DNA of 64,000 nt. Source: Denitrobacterium detoxificans. Its GTDB lineage: Bacteria; Actinomycetota; Coriobacteriia; Coriobacteriales; Eggerthellaceae. Made by a program: the position numbers and the translations under genes. Each line of letters begins with the position of its first letter. The stretch's first letter is position 1. This document shows, in pieces, positions 23,990 to 32,926 of this stretch. The notes under the pieces are model-generated. The model ran no database searches and had not been told where the DNA came from. It saw only the letters and a program-made list of their open reading frames with translations. The stretch covers positions 1,582,432 through 1,646,431 of the forward strand of contig NZ_CP011402.1 in NCBI RefSeq assembly GCF_001643775.1, given 5' to 3'.

Positions 23990-24264
23990 GGCGGCGCGCC
24001 CGCCCCCCTCCGGGGCACCCGCTCCGCTGCTCGCACGGCGGGGCCGCAGAACGAACAAGGGAACGCTCGGTCAATCCGGGCGTTCCCCTTTTGCGTCCGA
24101 GGGAGCCGTGCTCGTGCGCTCGCTGGTTCATGCTTTCACTTGCGCTGCTTGGGGTTTGCTCAATGATTAGCCGGAAGCTTCGCTTCCTCCCCCATTGAGC
24201 AAACCCCAAGTTCAGCGCTTCTTTTTGCTTTCACAGTGCCCCTACGGGGAGCGGGTGCGCCGCC
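23990..24264 (+). repeat. Structured fold-back element E, includes terminator
   Basis: Same place and layout as element C: starts 17 nt after the stop, outer 29-nt inverted repeat (23990-24018 with 24236-24264), and the internal sequence is nearly identical. The 18-bp hairpin here is perfect (GGGGTTTGCTCAATG with CATTGAGCAAACCCC), whereas C has one mismatch. Some right-arm changes (CCCCTACGGGG) keep local pairing. Confidence 0.75.
24059..24092 (+). terminator. Intrinsic terminator of giant protein 2
   Basis: GGGAACGC..GCGTTCCC plus TTTT, identical to the terminator at 18103 and inside element E. Confidence 0.75.
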
Positions 24265-24460
24265 CTCGCGAGTCTATGCGGGGATCGGTAGAAGGCGCTG
24301 CCAGACTCGGAGGTAAACCTGGTTGGGGCGGCATCGCTTTGCTCGCCGCCCAACTGGCTGACACCCCTCTCCCACCGTAGAGCGAACAAGCCTCCGCCCC
24401 CTTACTCACGTCACCGACTTGCATTTTCACCCGCAGGGCTCATGCCGCCAGATTTCCATG
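24265..24460. other. Spacer between fold-back elements E and F, no gene
   Basis: Shares about 55 nt with the C-D spacer (CTCGCGAGTCT..CAGACTCGGAGGT), then mini-hairpin H5. After 24356 it is unlike the C-D spacer. No start or SD-supported frame was found. Confidence 0.55.
24322..24355 (-). repeat. Mini-hairpin H5 with conserved loop
   Basis: On the minus strand GGCGGC closes the loop GAGCAAAGCGAT against GCCGCC, extended by TTGG/CCAA with one bulged G. Confidence 0.65.
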
Positions 24461-24690
24461 CTGGCAAGGGGAGGCCCTCGGCGGCACTGTGAAAGCATTC
24501 TCTATACGCGCTACGTTTGGGATGCGGCGTAGAGGGCGGGAAGCGCAGCTTCACGCATATCTACGCCGCATCCCAAACAGCGCAAGTAAAAGCATGAGCC
24601 AGCGCAGCGCACGAGCGTAGGCTTAGGCCCGTGCGGGGCCTAAGCCACGCGAGCAGCGGAGCGGTGCCGCAGAGGGCCTCCCCTTGCCAG
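24461..24690 (-). repeat. Structured fold-back element F (minus orientation)
   Basis: The 27-nt inverted repeat (24461-24487 with 24664-24690) has a single mismatch. Inside, on the minus strand, are GGCTTAGGCCC/GGGCCTAAGCC, where D has GGTTTAGG/CCTAAACC (a compensatory pair), the junction GCTCATGCTTTTACTTGCGC, a perfect 18-bp stem TTTGGGATGCGGCGTAGA capped by GAAGCTGCGCTTC, and GAATGCTTTCACAGTG. It converges with E. Confidence 0.75.
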
Positions 24691-24859
24691 CCCAAGCGCC
24701 TCTCGGCATTAGCCCTGATAAAACCTCCCCACCCGCAAAACCACCCGCCCATTTTCCGCATTCCACCCGCCAACGTGTCTGCATGCCCCACGCGCAACCG
24801 CATAGGGTTGAGGCCACAGAAGGGACACCGCGCACAGCGGGTCAGTGGGAAGGAACAAC

Positions 24860-26338
24860 ATGGACAACATTACCTCGCGTCATATTTCGCGACGCTCGTT
24901 CGCGGGCCTCATGGGCATGAGCGTTATCTCCGCCGCGGCATTCGCAACGCTTTCGGGCTTCCGCGATGCCGAAAAGATTGCCGCTACGCACGACTACGAT
25001 GTCGTAATCATCGGCAGCGGTGGTGCTGGCACGTCGGCCGCAGCCTTCTCCGCACAGGCGGGCGCCAAGACCATCTGCCTGGAGAAGCTTGCATGGCAGG
25101 GCGGCTCGAGCTCGCTGGCGCTGGGTACGTTCTACGGTTCCGGCACGGTACAACAGAAGGAACTGGGCATCGAGGACACCCCCGAAGACCTGTACAACTA
25201 CTTCATGAAGAGCGGCGGCCAGTACGTGAGCGCCGAAATGAATCGCTTCATGGCCGACCACGCCGGCGAGACCATCGACTGGCTGCGCGAGGACCTGAAG
25301 GTCCCGTTCAAGGACACCATCAAGGGCAACGGCACCGACAAAGTGCAGCGTGGCCACATGTGCGCCAACGCCGCTATCGACGCGCTGACCGCCGTCCGCG
25401 CACTTGCCGACGGCAATGGCGCCGAATTCCGCTTCAACTGCGCCGCCGAAGCACTCATCAAGGATGAATCCGGCCGCATCGTAGGCGTGAAGACGCGCAC
25501 CGACAAGGGCGTCGAAGTCTACAACGCCAAGACCGTCATCGTGGCCAGCGGCGGCTTCGCGCGCAACGAGCAGATGATCGAACAGTACTGCCCCGACTTC
25601 GAGGGCGTCTACACCGAGGTGGGCGTTGGCCTTACCGGCGACGGCGTCCGCATGGGCCTGGACGCTGGCGCCGCCTACTATGGCAACGGCGGCGTGAACG
25701 GCATCCTGGCATGCCAGGTCGACCCGGGCCAGTCCTCCCTCATCAACAAGAACACGCTGTGGGTAAACTCCCAGGGCGAGCGCTTCGCAAACGAAGCCGG
25801 TGAATCGCACTTCATCTTCTACACGGTCGCCAAGTATCCCGACCAGCACTTCTACGCCATCTACGACCAGGACATGGTCGACGCGCTGAAGGACGCCCAG
25901 AAGGGCAGCTTCCAACATGGCCTGGAAATGGGCATCTTCGCCCAGGGCGACACCGTTGAGGAAGCGGCTGCGAAGCTCGGCATCGACGCTTCGGCCACGC
26001 AGCAGGCATGGGACGCCTACAACGCTATGGCGGAAGCCGGCGAAGACACCCTTTTCCACAAGAAGGCCGAAATGCTCATCCCGCACACCAAAGCCCCCTA
26101 CTACGTGCTCACCATGGGCGTTTGCACGCACGGAACGTTTGGCGGCCTGCAGACCAACACCGACTTCCAGGTGCTCGACAACGACGGCAATGTCATCCCC
26201 GGCCTGTACTCCGCTGGCGAGGTATGCTGCGGCACCTTCATCTACCAGAATTACCAGGCTGGTGGCTGCGGTCTGAACTTCAGCTACACCTCGGGTCGCT
26301 TCGCGGGCGCCAACGCCGCAAACGAGGCACTCGCCTAA
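24860..26338 (+). CDS. Tat-exported FAD-dependent reductase (fumarate-reductase-like flavoprotein)
   Basis: ATG 24860 follows GGGAAGGA. Residues 1-30 carry a Tat signal (SRRSFAGLMGMSV). The dinucleotide-binding motif is DVVIIGSGGAGTSAA, followed by LEKLAWQGGSS and, near the end, GLYSAGEVCCGTF. At 492 aa it matches the flavoprotein domain of soluble fumarate, urocanate and related reductases, without heme or FMN domains. The His of the HGTFGG motif is present. However, the usual ANRLGGN active-site loop, which carries the catalytic Arg of fumarate reductase, reads IYQNYQAGGCGLN. The substrate is therefore probably not fumarate. No electron-donor gene is adjacent. Confidence 0.85.
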   Translation: MDNITSRHISRRSFAGLMGMSVISAAAFATLSGFRDAEKIAATHDYDVVIIGSGGAGTSAAAFSAQAGAKTICLEKLAWQGGSSSLALGTFYGSGTVQQKELGIEDTPEDLYNYFMKSGGQYVSAEMNRFMADHAGETIDWLREDLKVPFKDTIKGNGTDKVQRGHMCANAAIDALTAVRALADGNGAEFRFNCAAEALIKDESGRIVGVKTRTDKGVEVYNAKTVIVASGGFARNEQMIEQYCPDFEGVYTEVGVGLTGDGVRMGLDAGAAYYGNGGVNGILACQVDPGQSSLINKNTLWVNSQGERFANEAGESHFIFYTVAKYPDQHFYAIYDQDMVDALKDAQKGSFQHGLEMGIFAQGDTVEEAAAKLGIDASATQQAWDAYNAMAEAGEDTLFHKKAEMLIPHTKAPYYVLTMGVCTHGTFGGLQTNTDFQVLDNDGNVIPGLYSAGEVCCGTFIYQNYQAGGCGLNFSYTSGRFAGANAANEALA

Positions 26339-26378
26339 AAACGGCATCACGCCGCATCCCCTCTGCGGATTATGCAAA

Positions 26379-26422
26379 ACGGCCACGTCCCCCTGCAGCG
26401 GAACGTGGCCGTATTACATTTT
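26379..26422 (+). terminator. Terminator after FAD reductase
   Basis: ACGGCCACGT/ACGTGGCCGT 10-bp stem followed by ATTACATTTT, about 40 nt after the stop. Confidence 0.75.
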
Positions 26423-26538
26423 GATTCTTCGTGCCGCCAGCAGACATTGCCCGTCTCAAATCCAGCAACGTTCTACCGCTTCCCCGCTAAAGATCGCGAC
26501 AGCAGTGCGCCATACCCCCGTTGGAGAGAACCTAGAAA

Positions 26539-28080
26539 CTACGAACGGTAATACTTCTCGCGCAGCTGCTCCTTGTTGTGCACGTCCATCTTGCTGTAGG
26601 CGTTCTTCACGTACCCACGCACGGTGTTTTCGGAGATGAAGAGCTCGCGCCCCACCTGGGCCTTGCTCTTGCCCTGCATGAGGTAATCGATTACCTCGGC
26701 CTCGCGTTTGGTAAGACCATATACCTGCACCAAATCGACGCGCTGTGGACCATCGGATGCCAAAACCGCAGAGGGCACGTCGGAAGCAAGAACGCGCTTG
26801 CCAGCATCGAAGCGCAAACCCTCGAACATCTCGCGCTTCACGGGAATGCGATCGGTGAACATAACGGCAATGCTCATGGTGAGCGCCAGAATCATGAGCA
26901 CGTCAATGAACGTGACGAAGTCGTCATGCGGCGGAACCAGCATAACGAAGATGCGGCCCGCTTCACGCGCGAGCAGGAACACCGACCAAACAACGCCCAA
27001 GAACACGTACGGAATGACGCTAGCATGGCGCGCAATGTCGTAGCAGGTGAACCACAGCACGGAAAGCATGACAGTATTCACGATGGCAATGCTCGTGGAG
27101 CCAAGCGAAAGCCCATACCAGTTCAGCGACGTGAGCAAGATGATGCCCACCGCCACCAGCGCAAGCATGAAGCACCACAAGGTGCTATAGCGCATGAAGC
27201 GATTGCGCACGAGCACGATGTAGAGCCCCGCAAACGAAATGCCAATCACACCTACCTGGTGCAGCGTTTGGAACACAGGCGCAAGCTCGAATGACGAACC
27301 ATGCGGAAAGCCACGGGCAATGCCCATGGCAAACTCGATAAAGGCCAAGCCCAGTAGCAGGCGCACCCACGTAGTGGCGGGCTCGCTATCGTAACGCGTA
27401 TCTTGCGGTGCAGGATCGAGCCGCCCCTCCTCCAAACGCCCCTGCGTAAGACGAAGTGACCACGCGAGCATGGCAAACGAAACCGTGGGCATGACAACGC
27501 TCACCATAGCGCCCACCCGCTCGGGCAGATACCCCAGTACCATGCCGCCAAGAGAGCCCAACGCAAGTGACACCAGCGCATAGAAGAACGATTCATCAGG
27601 CGAAAGCCGCAGATAGAACTCCATCCACTGGCCACCACCCCATACAAGGCCGCAGCCAGCCAGAATGCAGGCGAGCGCATCAAACGTTCCTGGATGCAGC
27701 TGGGCGTCTACCAGGAATAGCACGCTGCCAAGCGTCATCGCGGAAACGGAGAACCACGAAAGAATGCGACGCGCATTGCGCGGAAAGCCGCACTTCAGGA
27801 TGAATGCAATGACGATGGCCGTAAGAATGACGCGCGATGCGTTGATGACGACGCTCGTAAGACCGGCATCGGTGAAGGCGTAGCGATCGTAAATGGTGCA
27901 TTGAATCCAAATGCGAACGGCGGCAAGCCCCAAAAAGGCCCAGGAGAAATCGCGCAGAATGGCGCGTATGCGGGGAGCGGAACCAAGGAAAGACCCCGCC
28001 TTGCCCGCCGAAGACGTGCCAGAATCAGCCGAAGAGGCGGAAGCGCGTACGTCTTCCGCCTCGTTGGCTGCAAAACTCAT
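26539..28080 (-). CDS. LuxR-family regulator with MFS-like membrane domain
   Basis: I chose ATG 28080 because GGGGAGAGCGGGAAC precedes it; the upstream ATG at 28098 lies within that SD region. The 513-aa protein has an N-terminal Ser/Ala-rich cytosolic stretch (to about 35), about 12 hydrophobic segments to about 420, and a C-terminal LuxR HTH (YGLTKREAEVIDYLMQGKSK..ENTVRGYVKNAYSKMDVHNKEQL). It starts 27 nt after metG and is probably cotranscribed. It is convergent with the FAD reductase at 24860, its most likely target by analogy with similar pairs in this window. Confidence 0.88.
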   Translation of the reverse strand: MSFAANEAEDVRASASSADSGTSSAGKAGSFLGSAPRIRAILRDFSWAFLGLAAVRIWIQCTIYDRYAFTDAGLTSVVINASRVILTAIVIAFILKCGFPRNARRILSWFSVSAMTLGSVLFLVDAQLHPGTFDALACILAGCGLVWGGGQWMEFYLRLSPDESFFYALVSLALGSLGGMVLGYLPERVGAMVSVVMPTVSFAMLAWSLRLTQGRLEEGRLDPAPQDTRYDSEPATTWVRLLLGLAFIEFAMGIARGFPHGSSFELAPVFQTLHQVGVIGISFAGLYIVLVRNRFMRYSTLWCFMLALVAVGIILLTSLNWYGLSLGSTSIAIVNTVMLSVLWFTCYDIARHASVIPYVFLGVVWSVFLLAREAGRIFVMLVPPHDDFVTFIDVLMILALTMSIAVMFTDRIPVKREMFEGLRFDAGKRVLASDVPSAVLASDGPQRVDLVQVYGLTKREAEVIDYLMQGKSKAQVGRELFISENTVRGYVKNAYSKMDVHNKEQLREKYYRS

Positions 28081-28107
28081 GTTCCCGCTCTCCCCCACAG
28101 CAGAAAA

Positions 28108-30129
28108 CTACTTCTTGATTTGCGAGGGATGCGGTGCGAAGAAGTCGGTACGGGGAGGCAGCTCGCGCACCAAATGGCGCTTCTCTTCCAGTTCCGCCGT
28201 GCCGCACAGCTCTTCCATGCTGTCGAAATCGTAATTCCAGCTGAAGAACTCATCGAACTCGAAGTTCAGATAGTCGCAGATCTTTTCCGTGCCACGCGGG
28301 ACCACGGGATGCATGAGCAGCGTGGCAATGCGCAGCAAGTAGAAGCAGTCGATGAGCAGCTGACGACGCGCTTCGTCGTCGGCGTTTGCCTCCACCACAC
28401 GGATGCCATCGCTCCAATACTTGTTCGCATAGCGAATGAAATCGTCCATCTGCGAGAGGATGGAATGCAGTTCCACCTTCTTCATGGTTGCGTCGTAGAG
28501 CGAAAGCGCTTCGAGCGCACGATCGCGCACCTCGGGCGTAACCGCACCCAGGGGCATGTAGCAATCGAAGTGGTTCTTCGCCTCGTAGAGGCAGCTACGT
28601 GCCAAGCGGTTGAACACACGCGTGAGCAGCGCGCCTTCCTTCAGCACGGGGTCGGACACGCGCGGATCGGTGCGCTTGTCGGCATCGGGCTCGAACGCCT
28701 TGGGCTTGAAGCCCACGGAACGCTGGTCGAGACCCAGGGCAAGCCAATGCGCGCGAAGCTGCTCCACCGTGTAATGTTCCAGCAGCTGGTCGGCCGTGGG
28801 AGGCTTCACCTTACTGGAAGAGGAGGCCTTCTTGTCGCCCAGCAGCATGTGGTAGTTGGCGATGAGCTGCGTCTGACGCAGGTCGTCGTCTTCGGGATTC
28901 AGCAGGCGCTTGTTCTCCTTCTGCAGGGCCGCGAACAGCGCAGGCTGCGCAACGCCATAGAAGTAGATGTTGTCCTGGCCAATGAACTGGTACACCTTGG
29001 CATCGTCGTCGCACCAGAAGCTGCGCCATTCGTCGCGCGGCAGGCCCATCTTGTCGTTCGCCGCAATGGTGAACGAAATGGAAGCCCACAGGCTTTCGGG
29101 CCAGCACCAAACGGTAAGACCGTCGGTACCTTCCAGTTCGGGGGCCTTTACGCCCCACTCGATGTTGCCAGTAATGCGGAACGGCACGAGCGCCTTGCCC
29201 GTGCGGAAGCGGATGGACGCCCCAGCCAGCACGTCGCGTGCGGCATCGCGTGCTTCGATATCGGCAAATTCCAGCTCGAAGCTCTGCTTGCCATCCTGGG
29301 CCGGGCGATATGTATGCGCGGGCAACTGCGGCTGCACTTCCAGGTACGCCTCGTAGGCCTCGTTCTTGACGAAGATGATGGGCGGAACCAGAAACTCGCG
29401 CACGGTTTCAGTGACAACCGAACGAACGTCGGGGTCGAGCTCTTCCTGATGCACCAGCTCGCGCAGGTAATCGGCAAAGCCAGGCAGATCGAAATACCAG
29501 TTGACCACGGGGCGCATCTCGGGCACGGCACCCGTGATGGACGAACGCGGCGCGATGAGGTCGACCGGAGAATACTGATGGCCCAGATCGCACTCGTCGG
29601 CATAGGCGTTTTCGCTCTTGCAACCCTGCACGGGGCAGCGGCCATGCACCTGACGGCCGTTCAGGAACGTACCGGCTTCGGCATCATAGAACTGCAGCGT
29701 CTCCTGCTTGCGCAGGTAGCCGTTCTGATACAGGCGGTTGATGACGTCATTCGACATTTCCTGGTGTACTTCGCCCGCATGGTCGAGCCCACTGCCCTCG
29801 AAGATGTCGAGGCTGATGTCATAGGTGTCGAGCGTGGCCTTCTGGGCGTCGTGATTGCGACGCACGTAGTCGGCGATGGAGCCTTCGAACTCCCCCGCTT
29901 CCACGAGCTTGCGATAGCCCTCGTTGATGGGCGAACCGAAGCAGTCGGTGCCCGAGACAAAGCGCACGTTCTCGGCGCCAATGCGATCGCGCAGGAAACG
30001 GGCAAAGCAGTCGGCGGGAACGAACACGCCTCCCACATGCCCGAAGTGCAGCGGCTTGTTGCCATAGGGCATGCCCGCGGTAACGACCGCGCGCCGGGGC
30101 CACTCCACGCTACTGGGCGATTCCGTCAT
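28108..30129 (-). CDS. metG: Methionyl-tRNA synthetase, divergent
   Basis: Class I synthetase, 673 aa, charging tRNA-Met in the cytosol. The HIGH motif appears as HFGH (NKPLHFGHVGG, residues about 26-33). The MetRS zinc region appears as GRCPVQGCKSENAYADEC followed by DLGHQYSPVDLI, so the fourth Cys of the usual set is missing. The usual GTDEHG reads GTDCFG. The KMSKS loop reads KKASSSSK, a KxSxS variant. The anticodon-binding part (NRLARSCLYEA, FIRYANKYWSDG, LMHPVVPRGTEKICDYL) is recognisable. It overlaps the sppA stop by 20 nt, indicating translational coupling. If another MetRS exists elsewhere, this copy could have a specialised role. Confidence 0.8.
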   Translation of the reverse strand: MTESPSSVEWPRRAVVTAGMPYGNKPLHFGHVGGVFVPADCFARFLRDRIGAENVRFVSGTDCFGSPINEGYRKLVEAGEFEGSIADYVRRNHDAQKATLDTYDISLDIFEGSGLDHAGEVHQEMSNDVINRLYQNGYLRKQETLQFYDAEAGTFLNGRQVHGRCPVQGCKSENAYADECDLGHQYSPVDLIAPRSSITGAVPEMRPVVNWYFDLPGFADYLRELVHQEELDPDVRSVVTETVREFLVPPIIFVKNEAYEAYLEVQPQLPAHTYRPAQDGKQSFELEFADIEARDAARDVLAGASIRFRTGKALVPFRITGNIEWGVKAPELEGTDGLTVWCWPESLWASISFTIAANDKMGLPRDEWRSFWCDDDAKVYQFIGQDNIYFYGVAQPALFAALQKENKRLLNPEDDDLRQTQLIANYHMLLGDKKASSSSKVKPPTADQLLEHYTVEQLRAHWLALGLDQRSVGFKPKAFEPDADKRTDPRVSDPVLKEGALLTRVFNRLARSCLYEAKNHFDCYMPLGAVTPEVRDRALEALSLYDATMKKVELHSILSQMDDFIRYANKYWSDGIRVVEANADDEARRQLLIDCFYLLRIATLLMHPVVPRGTEKICDYLNFEFDEFFSWNYDFDSMEELCGTAELEEKRHLVRELPPRTDFFAPHPSQIKK

Positions 30130-31150
30130 TCTCGTTCAGCTCCTTCAACGCCGCGGCAAGATCCGCAGCGGTAATTGACGTATTACTGCTTGACGATGAT
30201 AGCAGGTCAAGCAGGCCGTAAAGGCTATCCTGTGAAATCTGCAGGTTCTTAGTGGAATACGAGTCATCCCTAATGCCCGCGAGCATGGCAGCGTAGGCAA
30301 TGGCGTCTTCGCGCGTGCCCACTTCGTCAGCCAGGCCATTCTCAATTGCCTGCGTACCCGTGAAGGGCAAACCCGTGGCCAACGCGCGAACCTCGACTTC
30401 GGTCATATTACGACCATCGACCACGTTCTGCACAAACACGTCGTTGATCTGGTTAACCATGTCCTGATAGTACGCGATCTCCTCTTCGGTGAGGGGGCGC
30501 GTGCCGTACGAGGAATCCTTGCTGTCGGCGCTGGCGATGTTCGTTACGTCCACGCCCAGCAGCTCAAGCAGCTGCGAGTAGTCGATGGACTGCATGATGG
30601 TTCCGATGCTGCCAATCTCCGTGGTTTGAGCCACGTAGATGTAGTCAGCCTGCGAGGAGATCTCGTAGGCAGCCGAACAGTTTATCGACGCACTGGATAC
30701 CACCACGGGCTTGCTGAATTCGCGCACATACGTAGCCATTTCCTCGCCCGCCGTAGCCGTGCCGCCACCCGAATTCACGCGCAGGACGACCGCGACGATG
30801 TTCGGATCGGATTCAGCCTGGTCGAGTAGGTACTTCAGCCCTTCGGGGCTGCACGACGTGCCATCGTACTCAATGGTGCCCGCCAAGTCGATAACGGCAA
30901 CCGTGTTCGGCTGAGACGTTTCGACGGCACTGCCGCCCATCAGGGCATTCGTGCACGATGCAATGGAAAAGACGATGACGGCCACCAGAGCCAGAATAAT
31001 GACGGGGACCACCCACCTGCGCTTACGCGGCGGTTCGGCATACGCCACCTGAGGCGGCTCGGGCGCACCCGAAGACGCAGGCGTTGGGGGTATGGGCGAA
31101 GCAGATGCCGACGAGGGCGCGACCGGCTTCGCGTAGAATTGATCGGCCAC
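30110..31150 (-). CDS. sppA: Signal peptide peptidase SppA-type serine protease
   Basis: Starts at GTG 31150 with GAGGAGTGCATT upstream. The 346-aa protein has a Pro/Ala-rich cytosolic N-terminus (1-43), one transmembrane helix (about 46-66) and a single S49 peptidase domain. The likely nucleophile is the Ser in NCSAAYE and the general-base Lys is in SADSKDSSYG; VLRVNSGGGTATAGEE and GSIGTIMQ are family landmarks. It probably digests leftover signal peptides or membrane protein fragments at the outer face of the membrane. It lies 54 nt after rho and overlaps metG. Confidence 0.9.
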   Translation of the reverse strand: MADQFYAKPVAPSSASASPIPPTPASSGAPEPPQVAYAEPPRKRRWVVPVIILALVAVIVFSIASCTNALMGGSAVETSQPNTVAVIDLAGTIEYDGTSCSPEGLKYLLDQAESDPNIVAVVLRVNSGGGTATAGEEMATYVREFSKPVVVSSASINCSAAYEISSQADYIYVAQTTEIGSIGTIMQSIDYSQLLELLGVDVTNIASADSKDSSYGTRPLTEEEIAYYQDMVNQINDVFVQNVVDGRNMTEVEVRALATGLPFTGTQAIENGLADEVGTREDAIAYAAMLAGIRDDSYSTKNLQISQDSLYGLLDLLSSSSSNTSITAADLAAALKELNENDGIAQ

Positions 31151-31204
31151 AATGCACTCCTCACACGAATCCCCGCGCCCACAGGACGCGGGGATGTCGG
31201 TTTA

Positions 31205-32926
31205 CTACAGTTCGAACTTGTCGTCGGAACGGCGACCCTGCGCCTTCTTGGCAGTGCGCAGCAGGAATTCCTGGTTGGTTTCCGTTTGCTTCAAGGACTT
31301 GATGAGCATGTCCATGGCGCGTTCCGTGTTGTTCATATTCGCAAGGATGCGGCGAACGGCCCAGATGAGCGGCGCCTCCTGCGGATCGAGCAGCAGGTCT
31401 TCCTTGCGCGTGCCGCTGGCCACCGGGTCGATGGCCGGGTAGATGCGACGATCAGCCAGGTTGCGGTCGAGCTTGAGCTCCATATTGCCTGTGCCCTTGA
31501 ACTCCTCGAAGATGACTTCGTCCATCTTCGAACCCGTATCGATGAGGGCGGAAGCCAGAATGGTCAGGCTGCCACCGTGTTCGATGTTACGGGCAGCACC
31601 CAGGAAGCGCTTGGGCGGATACAGAGCCGTGGAGTCGACGCCACCGGAAAGGATGCGACCGCTGGCGGGCTGCGCCAGGTTGTAAGCGCGCGCCAGACGC
31701 GTGATGCTGTCAAGCAGAATGACGACGTCTTCGCCCATTTCCACCAGGCGCTTTGCACGCTCGATGACCATTTCCGCAACCGCGATGTGGTTGTCGGAGG
31801 GCATATCGAACGTGGAGGCAATAACCTCGCCCTTGATGGAGCGCTGCATGTCGGTAACTTCTTCGGGGCGCTCGTCGACCAGCAGGCACATAAGGTGCAC
31901 TTCGGGGTTGTTCGCCGAGATAGCAGCCGCAATCTGCTTCAGCACGGTGGTCTTGCCGGCCTTCGGAGGCGACACGATCAGGCCACGCTGGCCCTTGCCG
32001 ATGGGAGCGACCAGGTCGATGACGCGCGACGTGGTGGTAGTGCGGCCATGTTCCATGTTCAGACGCTCGTCGGGATACACAGGCGTAAGGTCCTTGAAAT
32101 GAGGACGACGGCCCATTTCCTCCAGCGGCACGCCATTCACGGCGTGAATATGCTGGATGGCGGCGAACTTCTCGTTCTCACGCGCGGGGCGCACCTGGCC
32201 ACGGACGTAATCGCCCTTGCGCAGATGGTTGCGGCGAATGAGCGAGGTAGCCACATAGCAGTCGTGCTCGCCGGGCAGATAGCCCTCGGTGCGCAAAAAG
32301 CCATAGCCATCGGAAAGGATGTCGAGAACGCCTTCGACCTCGACGAAGCCCTCCTTCTTCACGCTGGCATCGTACACAGCCTGAACCAAATCGGCCTTCA
32401 GCAAGCCCTTCGAATCGATCTCGAGCTCGGCAGCCTTCTCGCGCAGCTCGGCCACCTTCAGCTTCGAAAGCTCTTCGAGGCTGGTCTTGGGCGCGACTTC
32501 GCGACGTTCGTTGCGGTTATTGCGGCCACGACGCTGATGGCGGTTGTTGTTCTTGCCGCCATTGTTCTGACCGTTGCCGTTGCTCTGGCCATTGCCCTTC
32601 TTGCCGTTCTGCTGCTTCTGGGAACGAGAGCCCGTCTGCACGCGAGAATGACGGCGCGGCGTGCGCTCACCCGCGGAAGAGGAATCGCCCTCTGGAGACT
32701 TCGCGGCGTCGGAAGACTGCGCGGGGGCATCGTCCTGCTTCGGAGCCTTTTCGGCCTTATCGGCCTTGGCCGCCTTTGCGGTCTTCTTCGGCTTTTCGGC
32801 CTGGCTCGATGCCTCGGCGCCTTCAGGCACAGGAGTATCAACCTGCTTGGAAGCACGACGAGCGCGAGGCTTGCGCTTCGGCGCTTCGGCGGCTTCCGCT
32901 ACCGGCTGTTGTTCGGTTTCACTCAT
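31205..32926 (-). CDS. rho: Transcription termination factor Rho
   Basis: 573 aa, hexameric RNA helicase that ends transcription. The N-terminal ~150 residues are low-complexity and basic ([18 protein letters not shown]), as in many actinobacterial Rho proteins. Next come the Rho_N helical part ([19 protein letters not shown]), the cold-shock-like RNA-binding domain ([19 protein letters not shown]), Walker A (SPPKAGKTT, about 320) and Walker B ([17 protein letters not shown], about 400). The ATG overlaps the transaldolase stop as ATGA, so translation is coupled. Confidence 0.97.
   Translation of the reverse strand: MSETEQQPVAEAAEAPKRKPRARRASKQVDTPVPEGAEASSQAEKPKKTAKAAKADKAEKAPKQDDAPAQSSDAAKSPEGDSSSAGERTPRRHSRVQTGSRSQKQQNGKKGNGQSNGNGQNNGGKNNNRHQRRGRNNRNERREVAPKTSLEELSKLKVAELREKAAELEIDSKGLLKADLVQAVYDASVKKEGFVEVEGVLDILSDGYGFLRTEGYLPGEHDCYVATSLIRRNHLRKGDYVRGQVRPARENEKFAAIQHIHAVNGVPLEEMGRRPHFKDLTPVYPDERLNMEHGRTTTTSRVIDLVAPIGKGQRGLIVSPPKAGKTTVLKQIAAAISANNPEVHLMCLLVDERPEEVTDMQRSIKGEVIASTFDMPSDNHIAVAEMVIERAKRLVEMGEDVVILLDSITRLARAYNLAQPASGRILSGGVDSTALYPPKRFLGAARNIEHGGSLTILASALIDTGSKMDEVIFEEFKGTGNMELKLDRNLADRRIYPAIDPVASGTRKEDLLLDPQEAPLIWAVRRILANMNNTERAMDMLIKSLKQTETNQEFLLRTAKKAQGRRSDDKFEL

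Noticed and set aside
27901-30174. 757-aa plus-strand ORF
   Set aside because: Antisense to metG, whose family motifs are clear; it also crosses the metG/sppA junction.
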